Shown: one piece after another, positions 49,106 to 60,423 of the stretch
Layout: the number at the start of each line of letters is the position of its first letter
Numbering within the stretch: position 1 is the first letter of the stretch
Source of the DNA: Bretschneidera sinensis
Lineage: Eukaryota; Streptophyta; Magnoliopsida; Brassicales; Akaniaceae
DNA length: 64,000 nucleotides
Assembly: GCA_023935145.1 (NCBI GenBank)
Contig: CM043698.1
Location: 38,456,001-38,520,000 of the forward strand
Direction: 5' to 3'
Notes under the pieces: model-generated
Told to the model about the DNA's origin: nothing
Databases searched by the model: none
What the model saw: the letters and a program-made list of their open reading frames with translations, nothing else
Position numbers and translations under genes: made by a program

Positions 49106-49121
49106 CCCCCCTCCCCCCACT
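49106..49121 (-). other. Polypurine tract of the Tat-lineage element
   Basis: On the minus strand GTGGGGGGAGGGGGGC lies four bases from the 3' LTR. Confidence 0.7.
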
Positions 49122-49129
49122 CTCTAAGA

Positions 49130-50800
49130 ATATCTGAGGAGATTTCTAAAGGAGTAGAAGTTTTTCTTGCAACCTCAATGAGTATGAAGTCATGGCTATA
49201 ACCGGGAGTTCTATTATGCAAGGAATTATATAGTTGAAGATTTAATTCTACACTATCTTGAGCCTTGACTCTCCTATGGTAAGAATTGTATGCTTGAAGC
49301 TTGTTTCTTGTTTGAGCTGAGGTGGAGTTTACAGGAATTTAGAGGCACTTATTCTCATATCATAAAGAATCTTGTTAACTGTAGTTGGTTTATGGATAGG
49401 AGTAATGTGACTGGAGTTATCATCCCTTCCGTCCTGGTGAGGTTGCGTAGTTTCAAAAGCCTTTGCTCCTACTCAAGGGAGTCTTCATAAGATTAAAGTC
49501 GTGATCCCTATTTGGTTAGGGTTTGACGAACTGAAATCGTAACTCTTGACTGGTATGAGATGGGGTTTTACAACCATGGAGGTCTTTAACCCCAACTTCG
49601 GTAGGAATTTTGTTGGTTGAAGTCTAAAATCCTGTTAACCCAAGGTGGAATTTTATGACTTTGAAAGTCTTAATTCCACGCGGGTGGGGTTTTGAATGAC
49701 TGAAACCAAGCTTTCTCTTTGACAAAAGTCGTATGATTGAAACTGTGTTGTCTATTAGGGTTATGCAACTGAAGTATTAACTCTTCGTTGATCTAGGGTG
49801 TAATTTTTTTATTTTTAAAGGCCGCAATTCCACGTAAATAAGAGTAATTAACTCAATTCTTGCCCTTTTTTCTGATTGCGCAGAACTGTGAGGTAAAAGA
49901 GCTGTAGTTTTTTAGATGATTGGTATAGTTGGGGCCTTAATTCCTCTTTTGTAGAAGTATGACAGTGGTTGTAATTCCTCTTCTACTCGAGTGAAATTGT
50001 GAGGCTTATAAACGTAGTTCTACTTCGGTGAGAATTGTATAGCTGAAGTTACAACACCATTGTAGTATAAATTGTAGGGTTACGAGCTTTTGATTCCTCT
50101 TTAATGGGTTAAAGATTAAAATCATAATTCTCGTTTGACCGAAGTGGAACTTTATGGCTTTGGAAGCACTTAGTTCCACGTCGAGATGAGTTGTTGACTA
50201 TAATGAACTCTTACTAAAGGATAGGGAATGATGACTAGAGTCGTATTTCTTGTTGACCGGTGTAGAACTGTATGGCTTCGAAAGCGCTTAGTGCCATATC
50301 AGGAGAAGTTTTTTACTGTAGTCAACTCTTACTGAATTGAAGTGGGACCGAGTGATTTGTGGAAGTCTTGGTTTTAACTCAATTTAGGCCTCGATGGAGC
50401 TGTGTGACTATATGGGCCTTGTTTCCATATAGGTAGAGCTTTGCAGTCGATTTTAACTCTAGGTCTAGGCTTCTTGGAGAACAATAGAATTGTATGGTCA
50501 GTACTTTTGGATTCATGTGTGGGGACATTTGGTTTTCCCAAGTCGTCCCCAGTGAGTTGTCACATTAATAACTGAGTGAACACTTCAATTGTCCGAAGCA
50601 CTTTTTGTCATGTCAACGTAAGAGGGACATTAAACATGCGTTTGGGAAACGGTTCACTTAACGAGGGTTATTTAAGGGATCTCTTTGCTTTTCATTTCTT
50701 CTTTTTCTCCACTTGTCTACTTTCAAATTTCCAAAGCACTAAGCATCTAAACTTCTTTATAGTTCTTTAAGAGTCTTTTTCTTCTTTCAAGCTTTCAAGT
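49130..50800. repeat. Degenerate quasi-periodic region of the Tat-lineage element
   Basis: Short phrases recur in variant form at intervals of roughly 100-150 bp. Examples are GGCTTTGGAAGCACTTAGTT near 50,157 and GGCTTCGAAAGCGCTTAGTG near 50,273, plus several GTAACTCTT-like and GGTGGAATTTTATGACTTTG-like stretches further left. This resembles the variable tandem region often found next to the 3' LTR in this lineage. No coding frame is supported. Confidence 0.45.
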
Positions 50801-51161
50801 TTCTTCCTTCTCATCTTTTGGTAAAATTTATTTCATTTTTCCTTTGTTTTCGCACCATGTCTACCTTAGGGCTAACATGTTTAGGAAAGTGGAAGTTGAT
50901 AGGAGAGAAGTTAGTTCTGGTAGTAAGGAGATGGTGTTTGGTGAGGAGCAATCTTCTTCTCAAGAGATCACGGTTGCTTATGCCAATAAGTTTTTCAAGC
51001 CAGGGGGATCCCTTGAGTATGCACCCACTAGGTTATTTCTCCATTCCCCATAAAGAGTTAACCATTCTAGGCCTAAAGAAAGGGCTTGTGCCCCTTTGAA
51101 ATACGATGAACCATACTCTCTTTATTGTTATCTTGATCATTTGAAGGTGAGGCTGAGATTT

Positions 51162-52854
51162 TGTAGTACTCGTGTTCATAAAATAAGGGTAAAAAAGTAA
51201 TTTTACATACAATATATTGAATTAAATAATCTATTGATGAAAGATTTAGTATTGATTTGAAATAATGTTGAAAATTTTATTGAAAAGAGTTCGAAATTTT
51301 TTAAGAAGAAAGTACTGAAATTTTTTAAAAATTTGAAGTTGAAATGAGAGAATTTTGAAGAAAAAATATTGACTAAAGTTGAAGAAAATAATTTAAAAAA
51401 ATCAAAAAAAATATATATAATTTTTTTGTATTTCTCTATAATTTTTATAAAATTTTTTGAAGGAAGAAAACATGAAAAATTGATTTTAAAGGCTAAATGG
51501 CAAAACTATAAATTTAAGTGATGGAAGAATTGTAAATAATCAATGGAAAATATGTAAATTTTATTTCTTTAAAATTCCCAGAATTCACGAAGCGATGATC
51601 TTTGAGTGGTGAAGGAAAAAAAATTGAATAGTGAAGCGGTAGAGAAAGAAAAAAAAAAGTTTATAAGTCTCTGAGTTCAGAGATTTTGTTATTTTCTTAC
51701 CAAATCCCGTTTGATTTCTTTCTTTCTTCAATTCAAATTTCTTAGCAAAAGTTATAAAGAAAATTTCTCCAATATTAGAGATAGTACAGTCATTCAATTA
51801 CAATAGCAAGACTTCATTATATTTGAGGTAAATTTTCAATAAGACTCATAACTAAATAATTATATTGTTGAATTAAGTTATGAAATAGTAAGATTTATGA
51901 AAGTTTATGATTAGGTGTTGGTGATCAGCAATCTCAAGAAATTTATTAAATGAGCAAGAAAGGCAAGGACATCTACGGGTAGCTTTAAGTGCTACGTGGT
52001 GAGTTACATTTATTTGTAGTAATCGAGACCAATAAAAATATGAATTTTTGATATTTGAATAAATTATTGAATTATAATGATTTGATGATGTATTTTCTAT
52101 TATGTATGATAAATAATTTAAATTCATACTTTATATTTGTTTTAAATATTTATTATTAATGCCTAAGATGCTAAAGAATTAGTGTTGAGTATTAAATGAT
52201 TGATAGATAGATGAATTTCATAATGAGACAATTTTGATGATAGATAAATAGAAATGATGATATGATAAAGAATTATATTATTGATTGTATGTATGATGTG
52301 AACTTTATGAGGATATTAAATTGATAAAATATATGAGATATATATATTAAAAGATGATAGCCTGATAATTTATTTATTAAGAGAAATTGATAAATGGTTG
52401 AATTAGAATGTAAGAAGAGATAGATGATTAATTATGTTGATTTAATAATGAATGAATATAATTAAAAGTATACAAATCAAGTACTTCTAGTAAATTTAAT
52501 TCACTGAACTTGTAAAGCTTACTCCTAATTGTTAAGTAATTTCAGGTAGTGGGCATGACAGATAGATTTGTAAGCTGAGATTCAGACGGAGTTATTATCT
52601 GTAAGTCTCATAGTCCACATCCTCAGACTAATGGAATAAAAAAAAATTGTAAATATTCATGCATATTATGTTGTATATATTGTTTCAGTTGGGATAGTAA
52701 TAATGTAACTCCCATGTTGAGAGTTGATGATTGATGTATGTATATATTTTTAGTCGATGTATGTTTTTATATTGTTACATATATGTGTCGTGCTTGGATT
52801 TTAAAATGTGACGACGTCGTCTCGGGGGTGGCCAACCCAAGATGGGTCGTTACA
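51162..52854 (+). mobile_element. Solo LTR, 1.69 kb, inside the antisense gene
   Basis: The segment begins TGTAGTACTCGTG and ends GGGTCGTTACA. GATTT occurs immediately before (51,157-51,161) and after (52,855-52,859). No internal coding region exists. The end sequence resembles Ty3 (Tekay/Del-like) LTRs, so a solo LTR left by recombination is the simplest reading. Removing it and one GATTT brings the two parts of the antisense gene together. Orientation is inferred. Confidence 0.75.
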
Positions 52855-53702
52855 GATTTCCCATTGATCATGACATTAGGGAGATAATAAACCGCTATAG
52901 GGTCTGCTTTATCCAGCTTTCTCCAAACGAGATGAGATGCGTTGTGGGTTTTGTGCTAGCCTTGAGAAAGCACACAGGATTTAGTAGGGATGATAAAGAG
53001 TCCAAGGTGTGAATGTTCAAGTGGTTTTACACCCTTAAGAAACATGCTGACAATGGGTGATTTAACTTCTACCCAAGGATCGGGAAGAAGATTCTGGACA
53101 CTCTTTCCTCGAATAAGTGTTGGAAGAAACAATATTTTTTTTCGTGAAAGGGCCAGAATCTCATTAGGTTTTGCTGGAGTGGAGCTCCAAAGATATTCCT
53201 GATTAGAATGAGGCTTCAACCTTGAGTGATGAGAAACAGAAAGCCATTAAGAAGGTCTTAGGAGCCAGGCCTATAATGTCTGATAAAGACCTTACTGATG
53301 AGCAACTATTGACGATCTATCAGCTTTGTCTGTACAACCCTGGTTCTCCTGATGGTAGTGGAATGTATTTTAGTTGTTTTTGTCTTTTTGTTGAACTGAA
53401 TTTTGTTCCTTGGTTCTTCTAATCTCCTTGATTTCTTCTTTGTAGAAGACATCATGTTCGACTTAGTCAAAGTTCCTAAGATGGTCTGTGAGAGGAGAAG
53501 GGCCAAGACTATGAAACCTAACCCTTCTAACCAAGCCGAAAGGAAGAAGGCTAGGACATAGGGGCTTACCACTTAGTAGACTGAGGTGAGGCGATCCGAG
53601 ACCGTGGTACGACTGATTGAGGTGCAATAAATTGAGGTTCGACAAATTTAGGGGCAAAGAGCTGAGGTCTCTAGTGCCAAAAGAATGATGGCTGAGGAGC
53701 CA

Positions 53703-53792
53703 AGGCTGAGGATCGAGGTCCCACGGGGGATTGAGGCTATGGTGCCAAGGCAGAGGATCGAGGTCCCACGGGGGATTGAGGCTATGGTCGGT
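53703..53792. repeat. Tandem duplication of ~48 bp
   Basis: Two adjacent copies share GAGGATCGAGGTCCCACGGG and GGATTGAGGCTATGGT with only a few differences. They lie in the Glu/Gln-rich part of the antisense gene. Confidence 0.8.
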
Positions 53793-54899
53793 ATCGAGGG
53801 GACTCCTTCTTCAGGGGTGGCTCTTCTTTCCATTTTAGTTAACTCAGTCTTTATTGCTCTTTAGAACTCTTCTTTTGGCCTTAAAGTCTCCATTCTTAGC
53901 CTTGAAGGCTATACTCTTGCCTTTGAGGGCTCCACTCCTATTGTAAGCTCGAGTTCTAGGACATACTGTCCAAATTGGAAGGTGAAGCATACAGACTCAA
54001 CTTTCGACAACATGAGCATTGTTCATCAACTATTGAAGGGTTCAGTTTTTTCCATTGATGCTAATATGATGAAGGAGCTAACCCCTCATCAGTTGATGGT
54101 TCGCACTTTGGACCATTACTATAATGTGAGATCCAAGCTTTTATATCTTCTACTTTCATACTCGTTTTCTTGAATTTTTTTAACCATATTATCTTTGGTA
54201 TAAGCTAACATGCATAACTTCTTTTTGAGAAACTCTTTTGAGTCCATGAGTAACACCATCACTGGACTTCAGAAGAGTAAAAATGATCGTATAAGTCAGT
54301 TGGATGAGGGAAGAGTATAAACAGATGTCTTTTCTAACCAGATCAATGATCTAGAGCTTGAGAAAAAGAAGTTGTAGTCCTATTTGACTACCACGAACAC
54401 TAACTGTCTGTCTGTTTGGGAGAAGGTAGAACACTTGAAAGCCATGGTGATGAGACTTTAGGATGTTGCAAGTTAGCTCGAAACTTAGATTGCCAGACTC
54501 CTTTAGGTTAAAATCCATTTTGAAGCCAAGATGACTCGCCTTGCATATGTTGAGGGGGAGTTGAGGACCCAACTGGCCCAAGTCGAAACCTCTGTCGTGG
54601 AGAAGTATTGTAGCTCTGAGGACTTCAAGGTGGATCTTTTGAATGTAGCTTCAGAGTATTACTCCGAGGGCTTCGACACAGCTAAGGTAGAGGGTGTCAA
54701 AAGGTAGCCTAACCTTGACTGGGCTAGCTTGGGCATCCCTGATCCTCCTAAGATGTAAATAGAATGAGAGGTAACCCTGGTAGCACGGGTTACTGAGGAG
54801 GCTAAGGGTGAGATGGCTGAAAAGATTGGGGAAGAAGAAATATAGTCTTAGGATAGGACTGTTGGCTTTCTTTTCTTTTTTCCTTGTATCTTTTGGCCT

Positions 54900-56454
54900 T
54901 AAAACCTCTTTATATAAATATTTTCTTTTTTAATAAAATATTTTCATTATGTGATTTTTACTCTTACAATTTTTACTACTTCTATTGAGTAGAGTTCAAA
55001 AGAATTTTACAAGTGTTAGGACTGTGTATTCTGATCTTATTTATTTTGCTCATAGCTAGAGTAGTTTTTGAATGGAGATTTGCTTTAAGGGGGGCTTTAG
55101 TTTATCTTTTTGAGTTCTCAGGATCCTTTATCTCGAATGAACTGAGATGGGTATCCTTATATGAATTTTATCTTGAGCATATGACTTTGGTCTTTTGCTC
55201 AGGCTAAGAGTCTTCATCTAAGCCGACATGTCTTTGAGGCGTGTGGCCTCCGAATTCGACGTGTCTGCATTTTCTTTCACCTCACCTAGATGTATCCTAA
55301 ATATTTGGTGAGGAGTAAGTTGAGTCTGATTATTTTCTGATTTTCTTTCTTGGAAGGTTTGAATTACTTTAACTGTTGCAGTTTTATCTACTTGGATGAA
55401 GAGAGCTGCCAAGGAACTCACTAGGCCAATGGTGACTGAAGCTAGGAGTTTAGGGACCGTTGAAGAGGGTCTTTAAGGTTGTTTTTTGGTCGAGCTTCTT
55501 TCCCTGGTTGGCGAGGTGTTATCGGGGTGGTTTGTCGACTTATTGAGTGAACTTCGAGTTTTTTTCTATTATCTCATAGATGTTGGAGAGATGAACTGTA
55601 AGTTGCCTGGATTAAACCTTGAAAGATCTTGATCGTTCCCGAGGGGAAAATGAGGCCAGATCTGTACCATTTCCTTCAAAGCATGGAGTAGTGAGTGGTA
55701 CAGATCTATCTTTGAATGTCCATGAATGATCATTATAGAGTTACTAGTCTCAATATGCTCAATGAAACTCTCTTTTGTAGGGGCCAATCTTTGGGCATAT
55801 CGAAGCTGTTAGAACTCGTTACATCTGTGGTATCTTAGGATAGTGGATCCCTTAGAGACCTGACTTCGTTCGAGCCGCTAGGGCTGCCAGCCTTCGAAAA
55901 TAGGATGATGTGTTAATCTTTGATCTCGGATTTTGAGGGACTTTGAGCATCTCGTAATTTCCTGGGCCTTATTAAGGGCCGAGAGGAGGTCTAGACCTGA
56001 TCAAGAGTTGAGCTTGAAAGCTCATGAGGTGTTGAGTTTGACTTCGGTCATAAACTTCCCATTTAGGCTATTATTGATGCTTGTTTTGGTTTGAGATGAC
56101 TATTTCTTCTCGATCTTCAGGGATGGCTAGTATATTAGCTCTTCAGTGATGAAATTGGGTAAGTCCTGTCTGCGCCGGATCCGATGCCATGTGTCTAATC
56201 AAGAGGCTAGATTAGACCCACTCACCGCAAGCCTCAGGATTTTGTCGATTTCTTAAGGTTGGTGAGGATTGTTCCTATTCGTATACCACTTCGAAGGTAC
56301 TATGTTGTCCATCTCTACTTTGGTGGTGGCTGAACGAAACATCTCAAGACTACAGTATTAAGAATGTAAGATGAGATAGGCTGTGGCATTAGGAACTGTA
56401 GGGCGAAAACGTTCAGGGGATTTTCGAGTAGTATCATGAGAAAAATTTATTGCT
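54900..56454 (-). other. Remnant between the antisense gene and 5' LTR of the Tat-lineage element
   Basis: This is where gag and the start of pol should lie on the minus strand. Only short minus-strand frames remain (55,218-55,421 and 55,569-55,787), and I cannot match them to Gag with confidence. The rest is broken by stops. Confidence 0.4.
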
Positions 56455-56473
56455 TCCTATAGACTACGCCAAT
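56455..56473 (-). other. Mutated primer-binding site of the Tat-lineage element
   Basis: The minus-strand reading ATTGGCGTAGTCTATAGGA sits one base from the 5' LTR. It resembles the ATTGGCGCCGTC-type site usual in Tat elements, altered mainly by C-to-T and G-to-A changes. Confidence 0.55.
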
Positions 56474-56474
56474 C

Positions 56475-57152
56475 TGTTGATGCCAAAAAAATGATGTAGG
56501 GATATCCTGTCATTCGTGGCCCTCAATAGGGGAAGGATCATCTAGTGCTTGTGAACCTGCAGAAGAAGTCTTCCAGAGTGTTGTGCTTAAAAAAAGACCC
56601 TTAGATGCTTAAGTTAGTGGGTGTATTTCAAATGAAATAAAGAGAGAATTTAGAGTGACACCGAAGTGAGAAAGTATAGAGAGGGAGAGGACTAAAGTGG
56701 TTATCTTTTCCCTTTGTATGTTTATTTTTTGTGTATGGTTTTTCTCTTGGATCTCTTATCTATTCTTTTTGTATGATTATTCTCTCTCCTCTTTTTTCTT
56801 TTTTTCTGTACAAACTGAAACTCCTTTATGTAAGCATGGTAACCCTTATCTTTGGAATTCCGAAGTAAGATACAGTTGGGGTGTGACTCCTAAGCCTCGA
56901 TCCCTGCAAGAAGTGACCTTTTCCTATAGGAGAAGACATCTTCCTTGGGAAAACAACCTCTGCTTGAGAGAAGCTACCTTTGCTTGGGAGAAGCGACTTC
57001 TGCTTGTGAGTTCTCACGTCAATGACGAAATCCTCATACTATTGGGTGGCATACCCATTATTACAGTCAAAGTAGGTATGGTCCCTACATTGCCTAAAGG
57101 TAACTAACCACATGTCTAGTTCTTATTAGATTGGATAGTTTTGGCCACATCT
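56475..57152 (-). repeat. 5' LTR of the Tat-lineage element
   Basis: 678 bp; the upstream LTR relative to the element's minus-strand transcript. Its final base (T at 57,152) departs from the canonical terminal A. Confidence 0.75.
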
Positions 57153-57571
57153 AGTAGCATGGGTATTGTTTTTAAGAACTTTTAAGCAAAATGGAAGAGC
57201 TTTGGTTTTTGAATAAATTTGGTTAATGTCATCAGTTGCAACATGAGTATGCTTTGCAATTGATGAGAGTTATTTAAAGGTGTCATGTAACCATATATGC
57301 CTATTAGGAGAATTAGAAGCATCACTCATTGTAACTTCTCCATTAATAGTAGGAATGGGTTTGTTGGTCCTTGTGTTGAAAATTATGATCACAGCAAATT
57401 AGTATCATTACATTTACATAGACTCGAGATCTAATAACATACATTTTTTAGATTTTAAATCTAAAAGTTGTAACAAAACCCTAATTTGAAAGAAAAAAAA
57501 ATTACTAGATTACAGCATCCACATTAGTAGTATGGTTAAAATATTGTTTTTATAAAGTTGAACCCACCACA

Positions 57572-58690
57572 TGATGCAAATAAAATTAGTATTAGAGAGC
57601 ATATCAATTGAATAAGAGATTAGTTAGTTTGTTAGTAGTTAGTTAATAGTTTGTTAATTAGTTAGTTTGTTAGAATGGTATTTTGTTACTCCTTGTATTA
57701 ATCCTACATAACCTATATAAGGCATTGTATATGTATTTGTAAAATCAATCAATAATCAAATAAATCTTTCAGTTTGTAATTTCTCTATTTTCTTTATATT
57801 CTCTTAGGGGTTTGATCAATAGCCATTAATTTAGTGCTTTCATTGTCCTCTCTTAATTCCTTCCATTCTTCAAGCTTTCTCAATTCACGTCTATGGAGCT
57901 CCTATTCCATAAACACGATACATTGGTTTTTTGCACATATGCAATGGAACAACAAGATCCACATGATCCCACAAATTGAAGAAGAAATTTTCAAGAGGTG
58001 GAAAGGATCCAAAATATTAATTTGGATACTTTTGATTTTGACAATCATTATCCTACTCTACTACAATAACAACAAGAAATGATATATCTTCTCTTATGCA
58101 ATTCTAGTGTTGAAGAGAAACAAAAATTTCTCTCTACCATTTCTTTGTCATCTCAACAAAATGAAGATTGTGTTTATATCCAAAAGATTGAAGAACAAGA
58201 TTTTGCCTTTACTCAAGAGAAGCTACAATTTCAAATCGAAATCCAAGATCATGAGATGGCGCAACAACAAGGGATGTACAAAAATGTAGAAACAGTAGGC
58301 AACTTTCTTGAAGAAACCGATCCAAGAAAAATTTCACTTTCAATTCTGCAAAAAGTTTTGTTTCCCAATTGCCCTTCTTCAACGTGTGGAGCATTCTCAC
58401 CTATGCATTCGTGTTCATTATTGAAATGAGGGTATTACTTGAACCTTGAGAACAAGGTTCATTTGATGGCTCGGGCAATGATATAAATAGAATTAGTATT
58501 AGAGAGCATATCAATTTAATAAGAGATTAGTTAGAATGATAGTTAGTTACTCCCTATATTAATCCCTTGTAGCCTATATAAAGCATTATACATCCATTTG
58601 TCGAATCAATCAATAATTAAAGAAATCTTTTAGTCTGTAATTTCTTTCTTTTCTCTCTATTTTCTTAGGGGTTTGGTCACTAGCCATTAA
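57572..58690 (+). mobile_element. Short non-autonomous LTR element (TRIM/LARD-like)
   Basis: Direct repeats at about 57,572-57,825 and 58,479-58,685 both start TGAT(G/A)(C/T)AAATA(A/G)AATTAG and end near CTTAGGGGTTTG(A/G)TCA(A/C)TAGCCA. The interior has a Gag-like start (ATGGAACAACAAGATCCACA) and a Gln/Glu-rich frame at 58,079-58,429. Next to the right repeat lies ACCTTGAGAACAAGGTTCAT, which resembles the extreme end of a Ty3 polyprotein plus a purine tract. All of pol is absent. A target duplication is not clear. Confidence 0.6.
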
Positions 58691-58699
58691 TTATTGTCA

Positions 58700-59690
58700 A
58701 TTATCATCATATTCCTTACAATTCACCATCAAAATCTATTGTTATATTCATTACCACCAATAATCACTATCCAACCAAAATCTAATTCGTATCATCGTGA
58801 TATAACCTCTGAATTCATTATATAAATAAAAATATATGTAATGTATATAGTAAAAAATTTATTTTGCACCTGAGTAACATCACACTTTTAAATGATAAAT
58901 CTTAGTATTTATGATGGCCCATAACATTAGGGCCTTTACAAATAGGAAAATTTTCATAGCTACTGTTCTTATCATAATCATTCTTATATAGTCACATAAA
59001 TACAAAGATGCATTTATTTAAAATTGAATCTTTATGCTTTCTAAATAAAAAAAAAGATTTTTTGTACATTCATTATGCCTCTTAATTTTCAAACATTTAA
59101 GTTTAATAAATCATTTTTAGCTTAACTTTCAGTATTTGTGATATGTTGTTTTTTTTATAATTTTTTATCAGCACATTGCTCGTGTTTTAACTGAAAAAAA
59201 AACAAAATTTTCATTAAAATATTCTTTAATTTAAATTAATAAGATAATTAAAAAATTTCAAATATATTTTCGTATAGTTCAAAAATATTCAATTTTTACT
59301 AGTTTTAAATTAAAAAAAATCAAAATCAGAATTGTTTAATAAAATCAACAACATCCAATTTGAGAAGGGTGGAGTACTATTTTAAAAGGGCTTATAAAAA
59401 CATGACACAGTTACAAAAATATTCTTTAGTTTTTTCGGAAAAATGTTATATTTAAAAAAGTATATTTTGAAAATATTTTATGAAAAACTATTGCGACCGA
59501 ACACACCCAAAGCACCTCTTAGGCCTAGCTTAGGGTGCGTTTAAGGTAAGGGGTTGGTTGAAACCTAAAACAACGCTAAGCGGACTTGCATTCAACGCTA
59601 AACGGACTTTAAATCGACGCTATGCGGCTCCCGTGGCTGTCTAAAACTCCAAATTGGTTTTTATCGAGGGGTTTGTCTTTGTAACTAACT
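58700..59690. other. AT-rich intergenic DNA upstream of NUP98
   Basis: No gene is seen. The first 700 bases are AT-rich. From about 59,500 the sequence becomes GC-richer and leads into the NUP98 promoter, including a short three-copy repeat at 59,571-59,632. Confidence 0.5.
59571..59632. repeat. Three-copy ~22-bp repeat in the NUP98 promoter
   Basis: CAACGCTAAGCGGACTT, CAACGCTAAACGGACTT and CGACGCTATGCGGCT follow one another about 90-130 bases upstream of the pyrimidine-rich putative transcript start of NUP98. They could be protein-binding sites or a chance small duplication. Confidence 0.55.
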
Positions 59691-60423
59691 GCGTACTCCT
59701 CTCTCTCTCTCCACCTCTGTTTCTCCCTCTCTTTATCGATTCAGATCGACGACGGTAGGTTAAGGTTAGCTTCGAAACCCTAATATTACACATTTTCTAT
59801 CGTCTTCCATCTCTTTTTCTCCTAGTTTCTGTTACTAAGAAAACCCTAAGCTTCTCAATTACGTTGGCAATTGCTTCTCCATAGCTAGGGTGTTATTCTA
59901 TCTGTTTTGCGCGATTCAACGGAGCATTCGACTCCTACTTTCCCTGATATATTCTCCTGTCGCTTTCTTTTTTCCAGTTCTGATTTATCTTTTTCTCAAT
60001 AGAAAAAGTAAAATAGCATTTTCAATGTGGAAGTATTCTAAATAGTAAGTCGATTCAAAGGATTTATTCAATTCCAGCCTAACACTTGAAATTTATGTAC
60101 ATAATATGGGGGTAGCAGTGATATATAATCCATCGTGGATCACAAATTTCAGCTGAGTTTGTAGTTGTTCGCGAAATTAGACTCCCCATTGTAATTTCAT
60201 AGTATAGTTACTGATTTTGGTATTTATTGCACGTTATTTGTTTCATTAATTTATTCTAGTATTTGCCTGGACTTGGCGGTATTCAGTGTTTAGTTTTCTA
60301 GGAATAATGTTTGTTATGAGGTTTACTTTTTACCCTTTTTTATAAAAAAATTAGTCTTCTACTTCAGTTTGGGATCAAGAACTTGATGCTGTTTCTGGAG
60401 TAGAGAATTATTGAGCAGTGAAG

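Larger units (their letters stand above)
50844..54845 (+). pseudogene. Antisense gene of the Tat-lineage element (decayed)
   Basis: Plus-strand translations, in several frames and with some stops, give an ordered protein. First comes a leader (MFSHHVYLRANMFRKVEVDR), then LKYDEPYSLYCYLDHLKVRL. After the solo LTR the interrupted segment resumes with FPIDHDI-like, RKHTGFSRDD and GKKILDTLSS-like pieces, then KAIKKVLGARPIMSDKDLTD. A Gln/Glu-rich region and a long, probably coiled-coil part follow (53,980-54,700; VWEKVEHLKAMVM, CSEDFKVDLLNVASEYYSEG in its original frame), and the end is acidic. This order fits the 'putative gypsy-type transposon' family found as extra antisense frames in Tat elements. 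Intron-like GT/AG boundaries occur at 53,350-53,448 and after 54,126. It is broken in this copy. Its function is unknown in the family. Confidence 0.6.
48484..57152 (-). mobile_element. Decayed Tat-lineage Ty3 LTR element with antisense gene
   Basis: Diverged direct LTRs lie at 48,484-49,101 and 56,475-57,152. Both start TGTTGATGCCAAAAAA and end near CCACATC(A/T). The flanks GGTAG (48,479-48,483) and AGTAG (57,153-57,157) look like a target duplication with one change. On the minus strand a G-rich polypurine tract lies inside the left LTR, and ATTGGCGTAGTCTATAGGAA lies inside the right LTR. The latter looks like a mutated form of the primer site typical of Tat elements. Recognisable gag and pol are absent. 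Instead a plus-strand (antisense) gene fills much of the interior. A 1,693-bp solo LTR interrupts it. The element is old and non-autonomous. Confidence 0.75.
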
